From the NCBI GenBank assembly GCA_944989445.1, contig CALYLW010000059.1:496001-560000 (forward strand): DNA of 64,000 bases, written 5' to 3'. Under the pieces are notes generated by a model. That model worked only from the letters and a program-made list of their open reading frames with translations. It ran no database searches and had not been told where the DNA came from. The first letter of the stretch is position 1; the number at the start of each line of letters is the position of its first letter. The DNA comes from Ampullaceana balthica (lineage: Eukaryota > Mollusca > Gastropoda > Lymnaeidae). A program made the translations under genes and the position numbers. Of this stretch, positions 37,801 to 51,800 are shown one piece after another.

Positions 37801-40800
37801 AAATTGCAATGTATTTAAATCGTGTATTTTTTTAATGGAGTGTTTAATAATAATCTTCAATTCAATATAAATATAGCACCAAGAAAATACAGCACATTAT
37901 CTCACAAAAGATGACTACACAATCCTTTTGTCAAACTAAAATTCGTCAATTTTCTAACTATTATGAACAAAGCCAGAATTCGAGATTTTATTGTAAGGAT
38001 TTTATAACTATTTCTGCAATTTTTTTTCTTGTTTGTGTGCTTAAGGTGGAGTTTGCTGAATAATTCTAGTTTTTTTTTATCGGGATCTGTCCCTACTTTA
38101 CAATAACTCGTTTGACTATTTAAGAATGAAGTTTAAAATTAGCCTAAACGAAAACAATAATCACGCTTTGAGTTTGCGATTAAAATGTGACTTTCTTAAC
38201 CTGTACCTTAACAAAAGGTAATATTCAGTAACAATGGGTAGCTTACTCTTAACGTCAGATTCGGGTGAATGGGTGAGAGGGTGTGGTCCAGTGAACTAAC
38301 GGAGTTAAACTCGGGATCACGATGAATCAACATGTTCATTGGAGTAGGGCTCCCAGGGGCGACCAACCGTCCACCGTCCATGGCAATGACCATCTTGGCT
38401 TGGACCTGACCGGGCGTCGGGTGTTTGGTGAAGTATGGTGACGTCATGTTGTAAACATTGGGCGTGACGCATCTCAGCTGGGCTGTGTTGTTCTTATCAA
38501 AGGGGCATTTGACGCGGATCACCTGGCAGATGAAGAAAAAACATGAAACTTTTTAAATTAGTAATTTACGAAGTACTATAAGATTGGCAGAAACTTAAAT
38601 TTAAAAAAAACAATTAAATAATAGGACACCGAACAGTTCGCGTTTCCTCCACTCAGCTTGAACACATGGCTTCACGTATTATCCTTAGTCATTTACGTAT
38701 TTCATTAATAATAGACAAAAATATAACAAATTAATAAAACTTAATTTTATGTAAACGGTTCGGAATATTTTATAAATATAACTTTATGGGATATATATGA
38801 GTGGGAATGCCAGGAAACCAGGTGCATATATTTATGCTACGTTTACTTTGTGGAAATTAACTTAATTTTTGTGCTCTTTGGATATACCGTATCTCGGTTG
38901 GCAAAAAGACTCATGCATTGTCTCAAAAGTAATGGAAACCATCAAAGTCACAACTAAATGTTCCACATTTCAAGCGATGTAATTATTGGATGTCATTTTT
39001 TTAATATTGAAAATGTTATGTAACTTTTTAGACACCTGTGTTTCAAGAAAAGACAATGAAAGAGTAAATAAAAGTAATTGTTTTTCCAAAACTTACAAGT
39101 TTGTTGTTGGTTACATTGTCATTGTAGAGAATAACAAGCTCGAAGTTTGAGGCACTGTCGAAGTTCTCACCCGAGACAATGATTTCTGTGCCACCACTGT
39201 TGGAACAAGGGAGATAAACTTAATAACAACAAACTTTACCTGGGCCCCGAAGAAATGTATATTAGGAGTTGCATGCCCTATAATATTTTAATATGGGTTT
39301 ATAAGTATTTATGTAAAATGTTTGTCAAGATTTATCCATTTACACAGAAGCCAAATTTAAAATACTATTTATAGTGCTCGTATTAGTAAAAAATAAACTA
39401 CATTTGATAAATTTTTTTAAATTGCCGATTACCATCGCGGGAGTATACTCAAAAACGTCATAACTCTCATGATTCTACCTACACATGAGAATTAGTGATA
39501 AGTTAGTGAGTGAGCGCTTTGCCTTTCATTAGTAGAGATAACATCACATTTTTTGTCAACACATCGCAACAATATTTATGTTAGCATAACACAAGTTACG
39601 CGAGGGCATACTCAAGTTACGGAAGGCACCCTCACAGCTCGGAGTGAAGAGAGAAGAGGCAGGAGAACGGCGCGGGGGGAGGGGGCAGATGAGAAGGCGA
39701 CAACGTCATCCTCTCTTGACGCCAAAGATAACACTGCTTAGATGTTTGATAAACATTTACAGACGTAAACAGGCAAATGAACTAGTCACATTAATTTATT
39801 TTGGAAAAACTTGTATTTTGTCTAATATTTCTCCTACCATTTATTAAGGGTGAGGAATTATTGTGTTGATCGATCTGGTTCATTTTAAACATCAACATTT
39901 TATATTTATATATTTTTCTTGGTTTTGTAATAAAATAATTTACAAGTTTTCAAATATGAAATTTAAAGTGCACACGAACGCACACTCAAATATATGTATA
40001 TGTAAATAGTTGTATGAGCTGTATTACCTTTGTATTGTATTGGCTGAATTGATGCTTGTAATGACAGGATTCGGTTTGTAGCTGAACAATGTCTTAGAGA
40101 TGTTCTTATAATTATCTATGTGAACTGTGACATTACCCAGAGAAGGTTTTCCATTTGGTAGCTTTCCCGTGAGACATCTGAGTTTATTCCTGGGATACAT
40201 GTTTTGTTAGAGGAGAGAAAGAATCATTCTATTAATTAGATCATTACACTATGGTCTTGTTACTAGGCTGCAGATCAGTCAGACTAACGTCACAATAGAA
40301 ACGCAAGTAAAACATCCGGTATCTGCACTATAAAAGAGTCTCAACAAAAAATGTTGCCCATTGGAAAGGGACGCAGTGTTCAAAAGCCACGTTTAAAAGG
40401 GGATTCTGTTTCATAAAGCCCAACCACCTTTGTTCCCCTAACTAGTGATCCCTATTGGACGCACTTAAGGAACAAATCCCTCAACTCGAACCCTCGCGCA
40501 CGCCGCTAGACCATCGTGCACCTTACTTCTAGAATTAGTTTTCTGTTTTCACCCATTACTTAGCAGCGTAAGCAGTAACGGTAAAATCCCACGAAGAGAG
40601 ATGACCTTTGCACACTGGATAGATATTATTTAATTTTAGAGTAGCACCGTACATATTCTTAGAAACAAAGAATTAAATTACTATTTTATTACAAAATATA
40701 CCCTATGCAACGGCTAGTATTGTTTAACAACTAAATCGATTCACGGTAGTAATTAAGAGAAAGATTTAGATACAAGATTTACAATAGTAAACTCTGACAC

Positions 40801-43800
40801 GTCACACTTTTAATTAGCTTCAATTTCAAGAGTGAATTGTTCAGTTTTTGTTTCTTTGAAATAATCTTTTTAAAAAACAAGTGAATTTTTAAAAAAGTTT
40901 TAAGGTGTTTGTATTAACTGGCTGTTTGTAGCGTAAACTAACGGAAAATCAATACATTCTTGAATATTAGTGTTTAATTCGTTTTTTTTATACTGAGAAA
41001 CATTTTTTTAAATGCTTAACTTATAGGTAAATAAAATACAAAATAAAATTAAAAGCATTCAAAATCTCATTTAAAAATTAAACATAGTTGACCAATTGCA
41101 CTATATTAATAACATTACTAATAAATTTTATAAATATAAATTTTTATTTAAGTTTTCGAACTTAAACTTAATTTATAAATTCCTTACATGTTTGCAAGCG
41201 TCTCATCGATGATGTCACAGCTGATACCCGCCACTGAGATTCTTCGTTTGGTACCAGATCTCAAGTATTGACCTTTGAACTCTAGTAATGTGTCACCATA
41301 AATTGGTCCAAAGTGTGGCGTGAAGGATTCTAATTTTGGAGACTGAGAAAAGGCGCAACAGATTTTCTTAAAGTATTTAAGGATATTTAAAAACTATTTT
41401 TAAAATTAAATCAAAGACGAACATACAGAATCATTCATGAATTAAATCAACGAAAAAAAGAAAGATTTAATGTATCATAATTGTGTGTTCTATGAATTCT
41501 CTGGTGCAAAAAAGATGTTTCATTGATGTTCTAGGCAATGACACATGTAATGAATGATCTAAAAAGTGGCATAAGTAGTGGATGCATTGGTGTGTGACAA
41601 GGTTAATGGATGCATTGGTGTGTGACAAGGTTAATGGATGCATTGGTGTGTGACAAGGTTAATGGATGCATTGGTGTGTGACAAGGTTAATGGATGCATT
41701 GGTGTGTGACAAGGTTAATGGATGCATTGGTGTGTGACAAGGTTAATGGATGCATTGGTGTGTGACAAGGTTAATGGATGCATTGGTGTGTGACAAGGTT
41801 AATGGATGCATTGGCGTGTGACAAGGTTAATGGATGCATTGGTGTGTGACAAGGTTAATGGATGCATTGGTGTGTGACAAGGTTAATGGATGCATTGGTG
41901 TGTGACAAGGTTAATGGATGCATTGGTGTGTGACAAGGTTAATGGATGCATTGGTGTGTGACAAGGTTAATGAATGTACTAACAAATGAGACTTTTGGCT
42001 GTAAGTCGTAGACTTGAAAAGCTTACATAATTTCTTAGGGCACTTGAAACTTTAAGTGTATTTTAGTTTCGTTGTTTGAACAAAGGTTTGGCGCATTGTT
42101 TATTAACACATTGTTACATGCCAACCAACTGTTTAATACACGAATGACATGATGTCATTATAAACATTGACTCAAATTCGGACTTTGTTCCATGACTTTA
42201 TTTGCATCCCAAATGAGCTACTAGCGATTTGCTTCTATTGCAATGTTGGATTACACAATGTGTTAGCAAAGTGTTCATTGTCACAAAGGAATATAAGACT
42301 TACAAGAATACAATATTGCCTCAATTGTGTGAACTTATTGCGTCGAAGGAGTTGGGTTTTGAAGATTGGTCACACATTCGGATAATATTATTATAAGAAC
42401 AGGATCGGCCTTTGTGGGTGGCAGCTGGGGCAATCGCCCCAGGCCCTGCGCTTAGGGGGGCCCTGCGTTTCAGACCTGATACTATATTTTAGTAACAAAA
42501 GAGTCGACAGATATTGCACTACTGAGTTTGCGCACGAATTGATCTAATCTAGGGGGGCCCCGCGGGGTCATTGTTGTACCAGGCCTCGCGCGTACCTAAC
42601 GCCGCCTCTGTATAAGAAGTAAATGCCACGAGAACTACCTACAATGAGCTTTGCAAAATTTAACGAAAATTTTGTTTTTGATTAAAGGGATATTTTACAT
42701 GCTTGGGATATACGTTAAACTATAAGAAAATTATTTCTATCCTACCACGGACGCAGAAAAAAAACATAGGAGCCATATTAATCTGACCGTTGGTCGTCGG
42801 CCCTTAAGAAATAGAAGCAGATGTGTTGAAGTTAAATGTAACAGCTATTCATAACAAAGGAAACATGCGAAACAAAAAGTTTAGGAAAATTCCATTTGTC
42901 ACTCCAAGGTGGTTAATGTCGCCTTTCAACGGACCAACATATCAGCAAGTACTTGCCACGTATTTGACTGTAGGATGACCAGGTAGACTGAATGAAGACA
43001 TGATTGCACTGTAGTTTGTCAATACCAGAGCCACGGTGACGTTGCAGTCTATCGGTGTTTTTTGGCATTCTTCGCACCGGGGAACTACACACGTGATCGG
43101 GCTATAAAAAGAAAACTAGTTATTAAATTGAATTTAGTTTGGAATAATTATAATTAACGTGTACACACAATTTATTGAATTTTAAACTTTATATATTTTT
43201 TTTATATTGTTGAATTTTATTAAAATTAAGGCAATGAGATGTTGTATATTATCCTACAAAAGGTATTGAGAATTTATTTTTATTTCATTTGCTAAGGGGC
43301 CGTCCATAACGTACGTCACGCTTCAGAGTGGGGGGAGGGGGTGTAAGAAAGTGTGACAGTTTGTGACAAGGGGGAGGGGTGTGTCCGGCCTTGTGTGACG
43401 TCACGCTGCTTTAGATTAAATTTTCATTCTTTTGTTAATAAAAAACATTTTTTTTTCGAAAGTGTGACGTACTTTAGGGGGGGGGGTCCGAGATGTGTGA
43501 CAGTTTGTGACAGGGGGGAGTTAAAAATGGTCAAAAATAGCGTTACGTACTTTATGGACGGCCCCTAAGGATCTTTCACAACTACTATTTTATTTAGACC
43601 TAAGATATCTTAACAAAAGTTGAACAGTTGTGTTACGATCAATTCTTGTTTCAGTGTTTAAATCTCAAGTTTACTTTTGATTGGTAGACGTTACTTGACA
43701 CGGTCGGCCACACATCGTTACGTTCACATATGGTGTATAATTCATCATTCCCTCAAAGTTTGCTATGTAGAGGGTCAACAGACTTCCGCCATCAGTTGGG

Positions 43801-45594
43801 ACAATCTCAGGACTGAACTGAAGGATTACGATATATAGAACAGTTTATATCAATAGTCAATAGTTAAATATAACAGTTTAGAAGTATGTGATTATTTATA
43901 CAATGTTTTTAAAAAAATACTAAGCAACTGGACAACGCTTATAAGCGTGTTGAGATTTGGTTTACAGACTACACTAATACTAATAGTTTGCGAAAGGCGT
44001 GCCGGGCTAGGATTACTGACAAAACCTTTTCTAGTTTTGGTGGGCAGATTATGTCGACCTTGCCGTTACAGTCTAACTTCGCATCCTGGCAGACATTAAG
44101 ATTGGAGCACCATTTGCAGGTGTAATCGTCACGTGACGTAATACATTCTTCACAAGTATGAAACTGTCGGCAGAAGTAGACACTCATCACAAGGATCTAA
44201 AGAGAAATAAACGTTGATAAGAGCCAGTCATTGCCCCTTTTCGTGTATGTAGATAAGAGCCAGTAATTGCCCCTAGTAGTGTATGTAGATAAGAGCCAGT
44301 CATTTCCCCTAGTCGTGTATGTAGATAAGAGCCATTCATTGCCTAGTCGTGTACGTAGTTTCTATGGAAAAGAGTCTTATCGTTTAAAGTAATATGGCGA
44401 AGTGAGATTAATTCAAGGGCTACTAGTTTAAATATTGCCAATAATTGCTCCAAGAACGAAGTTTAGTTAGTGTAGTAAAAATCAATGCTACATATATATT
44501 CTAGTTAGCGTATTGAAAATTACTACTACAATAATACATTTAAAGTTATTAATTTGAATCAATAAATTCTAAGAAATAAAACAGTACAATTAAAAAGTAA
44601 AAATTTCTTAATATAATTAGAAACTTATGTTACACTTAATTTTAATTTTCAATAAAAATCTAAATTTATTTTAAAACTACATAAAAACGTGTATATCCCT
44701 CACCTTACTGCCCACAGCCAGGTACAAATTTGACCTGACGTCATCAACAAAACCAACGGGAGTCAATCGTTGTTCCATCAGCTCCTGTCCGAGGGGAAAT
44801 TCCATATTGACATGGAGGTAAGTGCTGGTTACCTTTGGTTGATCAGGTGAATCTACTACGAGAGTCATCTGAAGTGAACGAATATATCATATAGAATAGG
44901 ACTGCCATAAAGCTTGTAAATAAAACACAAGATAAACAAAAAATCGTTTTATCAAAGGAATAAAGTAAAGCTTCATGAATTGATTAGTACAAAAATAAAC
45001 GTAACGGCCAATGTCTTCGTCAGTACAAATAACTGACACAAGTATTAAAATTATATTCACATTAATAAGACATTCGATATAATGGAAAAATAAGTATATA
45101 AAGATAAAAAAGAAGAAATAAACACACACATACACACACAATGACACAAGTAATTAGAAAAGGGAGGAAGTATCAACATTTACATTGAAATAAAAGATTC
45201 CACAGTTTTGTAAATTGTGTATTTTGTTAGTCCATTTTTAAAAAGTAAATTATGAATTTTGTTTTGACCATTTTTTTAAAGTGAAAAAACACTATTATCA
45301 GCCAAATGAAAGATAAATTTAGCATCATTGAAAATAATTTCAAAAATAAATTTAAAATGTATGCATACATCTTATGCAAAATGCAATTCAATTATTTTTC
45401 TTAAGTATTTTAAAATTTGATTTCAAAATGAATAACTAATTATTTAAAATGAAATTTTGCCCAACTGTTTATTTTATTATTAAGTACAAATATGTGGTGT
45501 AAAACAGCATAGCAGGAGTAGCTTCCTTTGTAAGTCCAGTAATCGGCAGTAGCCTCCCTACCTAACACCTTAACTTTTGTTGTTTAGCTGTTGT

Positions 45595-45681
<87 letters not shown>

Positions 45682-45685
45682 GTCA

Positions 45686-45749
<64 letters not shown>

Positions 45750-45769
45750 TTCTCTCTCTCTGTCTCTGT

Positions 45770-45816
<47 letters not shown>

Positions 45817-48800
45817 CGTGTGCGTGTGCGTGTGTGTGTGTGTGTTGTTTTTTTTTAAATTGATATAATAGTTTAAATGTGTAGCACTCTACTCTTAATT
45901 TACCCTCAAAACACACACACACAAATTCTGAACAAATAATTTCATTTCAAATATTTCTAAATGGAAAGGGGAGAAAGCACTGAAGGGATAAATGAATCTA
46001 ATTCTTGCCGGGTAATTTCAAACACCACTCGCCACACCCCGTGAGATAGTTTTCTTTGATATGTTAGATTTAAAGTCACTAGACAGCCAAGTCGTTTTGT
46101 TTCTGTATTTTTTTTCGTATCATCAACTGTCTAAAATTTAAGTTTTACAGTCTTTTTATTCTTTGTCTAAGCCAATAAATAATAGTATTAATATTGTGGG
46201 GATTTAACATTCTCACTGCGTCTGCGTCCGTTTAGAGACACCGAATATTGATATAGCCTTACTTCATTGGTATATATTTTTAAATCCCTTATATTAACTT
46301 CACCACCGTCTCTGTCTCTCTGTCTTGGGCGGGTGGAAGAACAAAAGTAAAAAATTACCCACTTCCCGTGAAGCCATCGAGCTGAAATTTGGCACACGGA
46401 CCCGTGTCACCTAACAATGCATCGTATCAAAATTTCAGATCGATCGAACGTACCGTGATTAAATTAATGCATTTTTAGTTTATCTATATAAAACGATATG
46501 TAGAAGTCGCTATTGTTTACATTTTACGGGTCACTTGACTTCACGCCAGCCATCGGTGAACACATCTCGTGTTTTAACCAGGTGTACCGGCGTGCTTTTT
46601 TTTACATGTTACGTGTCACGCTGTGCTCGGTCCAGCGATCGGTGACCAGACCTTTCCCCTCTCCCACCCGCCCCCAGGGGTTATAAAGCAAAGGGAAGTT
46701 TTGACAGATTCAGTCTGTAAATGTTTGTCGCGTTTGAACATAATCAATACTTTTAGTTATGTCTCACATATAATGGATTTATATTCAAAAACTTTGTTTT
46801 TACGGGTTTGTTTTATTAATAATTTATTAAATGTCAGGGTGGTCAGTTTAAAATAATTTATAAGCTATTAAATCTCACAAGGATTGATATCGTCAATTTA
46901 TCATTTTATACCTTAACAAGTTTGATTTTTTTTAAATTATATGTTTAATGTACTCTTATTACTTTTTTTCTCTCTCACTCTACAATTCAGTCTTCAATCT
47001 GATTACATAAGTCATTAGCCATTAGTCAAACCTCATAACACAATAAATTTAAATCATTTCACTGTTTAAAGATGAACGTACCTTTTCCATTGAACCAGTT
47101 CCTGTGATGAAAAACACATCGATGATGTTAGAAAACTTTGAATCTGGATTGTTGTTGATCTTTGGAACATGACTGTAGATGGCGCTGATGAAAGTGCTGA
47201 CATTCAATAATGACTTGTGAATGGCTGGGAGTGTTGACTTTACAAACAGATTAGTTTGTACTGAAAGGTTTAGTTTCTACAAAGATGAGAAAATGAAAAT
47301 AAAAGTGGAAAAAGTAGGTAGTATAAAAAGAGAGGTGTGTTGGAATTGAGTGGTGGTTCGGATCTGAATGGTGAGTGGGAATTGAGTGGTGGGCTAAATT
47401 AAGTGGTTTGCACAAAAAATGGTTTCACTTTTTAAATCCTTTATATGAACTCGTGGTGTCTGTTTGATTGTTTGCCGAAAAAACTTTGGATCGATTTTTA
47501 ACCCACTTCCTCGTTAGCTAGCAAGCTGTAATTTGCAGGCAAACTTGTGCCGATGATAAAAATGATCTATCAAAATTTCAGATCGATCTATATACCGTAA
47601 TTCAATTAATGAATTTTTGATTATTTATATCTATATGTGGCATGTTAATTTTCGTGCTAGAGTGTCGCGGTGCGTATTATATTGAACAACCTTTCCTTTC
47701 GCGCAGTAAGGTGCGTATTATATTGACGACACTTTTTAAAAATACCCGTTTTACGAGACATAACTAAAATTTTGCATATTTCGATTGTCGTGCGCTGCAT
47801 ATTATAATGAACACTAGTTTGTGCTGCGGCACCGTGGCGCCTGCGGAGCCCACTTTTTCAAAAGCCCAACAAACTTGTCCTTGTATGATGAATACGTAAT
47901 ATTAAACTTCCTTAAATGTACACAAAGTATTTTATAATAGGGATTGTAGGGCGCCTACGGCGCCCACTTTTTTTTCGTCATAAGCCGAAGTAACTTATCC
48001 CTGTATGATAAATACGAAATATTCCTGAAATGTACACAAAGTATTTATATAATATTTTTTACAGTGCTAATCACCACACGATTTTTTTAACTAATTTTAG
48101 AAAGCAGCGCACCAAATTACTGCACCAAAAAATAACTCTTTGTGTCAGTCAGCACTGTTTACAACACAAATGCTGACGTCAAGGTTAGTGCGTTGTTTGG
48201 TTAATGTTAATCTGGAAACCAAAGTGTTTATGATTTTTAAGTCCATATTTTAATTTTTTTTAAAAAAGCAGAGTGATGTCCCTTAGCGTTAGGCCAATGT
48301 GAGTCAGTCATACATAATTGAGGGTAAATATGTATATGATTCTCTTTATATTAACGTGTGGCGTCTGGTTGCTTGATGCCTCGCTTGTCAAAAAAGCTTT
48401 TGATCGATTTTTAACCCACTTCCTCGAAAGCTAGCGAGCTTAAATTTTGCAGGAAGACTCATGCCGATGACAAAAATGATCTATCAAAATTTCAGATTGA
48501 TCTAATAAACCGTAATTAGATTAATGAATTTTTAGATTATCACTATTTATCTATATGTAGAATGTTAATTTTAGTGCTAGAGTGTCGCTGTGCGTATTAT
48601 ATTGAACATACTTTCCTGTCGCGCAATAAGGTGCTTATTATATTGACGATACTTTTTTAAAATATATTCCCGATCGATGCGCATTATATTAAACACTAGT
48701 GTATTACCCGCAAAAAATGACGGAAGTTTTCTAAATAAATACATTTTAGCTGAAATATATTTATTTTGAAAAAATACACATCAGAAAAAAGTAATGTAAT

Positions 48801-51800
48801 ACAGAACTTTTATTTATTTAATTTATTTTTATTTTATTCATTTGTTTTCATTTGCACAATTTTATCTGGAACGTTCGAAAATAGTAATTTTTGGTGCAGT
48901 AATTTGGTGCGCTGCTTTCTAAAATTAGTAGCGTCACGGACAGACAGACTTGACATACATTGCAAATTATGTATTTTGATGTTTTACAAGACATAACTAA
49001 AATTTTGGATTTTTTGGATTGTCTTGCTCTGCGTATTATAATGAACAATCTTTTAGTTTTGTCTTGTATATAAAGGATTTATAGTCAAAAAAAATGTTTT
49101 TAACGGGTTTTTTAAAAATTAAATTGTGTAGTGGTTGGTATATGGTGTTGAGGTAGTTTAATTTCAGGTATTGAGTTTAATTTGGGTGGAACTCAGAGAT
49201 TGTTTAGATTTGAGAGCCTTTAATTGTGAATGATTTGGTTGTAGGTTTGATTTTAGGTGATGGTCGATATTCAGGAGGAGGGTAGTAAATTATTAGATGC
49301 GTAGTGGCTTTGGTTTTGATATTGGATGTTGAGGTAGGCATTGGGTGATGAGCGTAAGTTGAGTTATGATATTAGAATCGTGCGGTAGCTTTGCCTTGGG
49401 TATGTTGCCGTCATGTGTTATCTAAACTGAAGAAGTGGGCCGCGAGCACCATGATTGGTGGAAGAATGTGGGCCGCGAGCACCATGATTGGTGGAAGAAT
49501 GTGGGCCGCGAGCACCATGATTGGTGGAAGAATGTGGGCCGCGAGCACCATGATTGGTGGAAGAACGTGGGCCGCGACCACCATGATTGATGGAAGAATG
49601 TGGGCCACGAGCACCATGATTGATGGAGGAATGTGGGCCGCGAGCACCATGATTAATGGAAGAATGTGGGCCGCGAGCACCATGATTGGTGGAAGAACGT
49701 GGGCCGCAAGCACTATGATTGGTGGAAGAATGTGGGCCGCGAGAACCATGATTGGTGGAAGGACACGGCCACGAGCACCATGATTGGTGGAAGAACGTGG
49801 GCCGCGAGCACTATGATTGGTGGAAGAACGTGGGCCGCGAGCACCATGATTGGTGGAAGAATGTGGGCCGCGAGCACCATGATTGGTGGAAGAATGTGGG
49901 CCGCGAGCACTATGATTGGTGGAAGAACGTGGGCCGCGAGCACCATGATTGGTGGAAGAATGTGGGCCGCGAGCACTATGATTGGTGGAAGAACGTGGGC
50001 CACGAGCACCATGATTGGTGGAAGAATGTGGGCCGCGAGCACCATGATTGGTGGAAGAAGGTGAAGATGATCACGGAAGACATGCAGGCAAGAGATAAAG
50101 TGTCATTATAATCACCGACCTTTTGACTATCTTAAGAGTGTATCGATTACAAAATTTAAGGCAAGCTTTTCCTGGCGGTTCCTATAAATTATGGAACTTA
50201 GATATAACCCACATTGAAGTAACACATGTATAACCCACATTGATGTAACACATATATAACCCACATTGATGTAACACACATATAACCCACATTGATGTAA
50301 CACACATAACGTTAAAATTAAAATGCATCAATTAGGCTACAATTTTTCTTTTCGTTTTCACCTAATTATAATTTAAACGAAAAATAAATAAGAATATTTG
50401 AAATTGTTCATTAAGAAATTGCTTTTAACAACTTCTTTAAACATTTTCATTTAATAGATTTTGACATAAATTTTAAATTATTTTTAATTTTAATCAAATT
50501 TTTAAAAATCTATAATAAATCCGTCAAATCTAACAAATTAATTTAGTTTTCAAGCTAATTAAATAGAATCATGTAAGGTAGTAGGTATTATCATGTAATG
50601 ATCATTTGACAGATTTTAATGTCAATATCTTAAGCGTAAAAACATAATGTTTGTTACATGTCACTGACATCATATAACTCACCTGACATTTGTCTGATGC
50701 TCCATTTATCCAATAGGGCGTTTCAGCCAACCACTCATCTCCATTATTACAAAGCTGTAATACCCAATCAAAATAAAGTTTAGCTAATTCATTAATGAAA
50801 AAAACGCACACGGAGCCGCCTTTGTTCGGCTCAGCTGTTGTAGATTTAGGGGTTACGCCGCTGCCGAATGCCACTGTTAGAACTGGAGTAGGGACAAAAG
50901 CTCCATCTAGTCCTAAAGGAACATCAGTCAGGACGAAGGTAGCGGAAGTGGCAATGTTGTGGGTCGTTCTCTGGAAAATAATTTATGTCTCTTTACTTGT
51001 TGATGAGAAGAAAATCAAGCATATTTTCTATAGATATAAATTTAAAAAAAACTAGCCACCTATTTGCAACAAAATTGATCATAAGTAATCATTGATAAGA
51101 GATACCCATCTATTCATCCATCAATCCGTCACAACATTCATTAACCCGCCTACCACACTCTATCTTTTCTGTCTGTCTGTTTATATATCTATATTTCCGA
51201 ATACATGTATAAAGTTGATATTAAATATAATTTCTTACATTTTGTTCACACGCTAGGCTGACTTCAACAAAAGGAACAATCTGAGAATTGTTGTTAGGAA
51301 CTCTGCTAAGTTTTGTCACGGTAATGTTTTCGCCATCTCTCTTCTCCTCTTGTACAGACAAGAAATAGGAAAAATTAGCCCAAGAGAATGATATCTTGTA
51401 ATCTACATAAAAAGTTGATCTGAGGTTCGGCTTGACATCAATACCTTTCTGTTGTGTGACTTGATCTCTCACGTAGTCTATGATGAAGTTATTGTCTGAC
51501 ATTCTGATACTGCGCATGGACAACGTTACAGGTGTCTTTACATCAGATCTTTGAATGTTCCCAGCGACCATAACTCTTATAGATGGGGACAAGAAATCAC
51601 GGCTAGCATTAGGGTTACTTCTCTTTTCTCTTTTGGTTTCCTTGACTTTCGCAAGAACGCCGTTGTCGGCAAAGTTTAAAAATTCTTGGGAAAAGTTATT
51701 GGGTCTGCATTCATAGTCATCCGCAGTAGACTGAGTTTGTGTGGGAAAGAGATCATACACCAATGGAAGCAAATGAACAACGGTTGCTTTATTGTCGTGA

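Larger units (their letters stand above)
47426..49095. mobile_element. Family A copies broken by two Helitrons
   Basis: Family A pieces at 47,426-47,813, 48,340-48,695 and 48,980-49,095 surround the Helitrons at 47,814-48,339 and 48,696-48,979. The last two pieces join across the second Helitron to give the same order as the copy at 8,484-9,071. Confidence 0.7.

Noticed and set aside
43673..43695. Earlier donor CAA|GTAACG for exon 6
   Set aside because: It breaks the phase to exon 7 and cuts off a clear IPT strand; the CAAAA|GTAAAC donor 20 bases further on fits.
45577..45922. Ser/Leu/Cys/Val-repeat open frames
   Set aside because: Simple TC, TCTG and TG microsatellite.
49391..50111. Six overlapping frames of 110-132 codons
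   Set aside because: 33-bp minisatellite; periodic translation in both strands is expected and the region is inside receptor intron 2.
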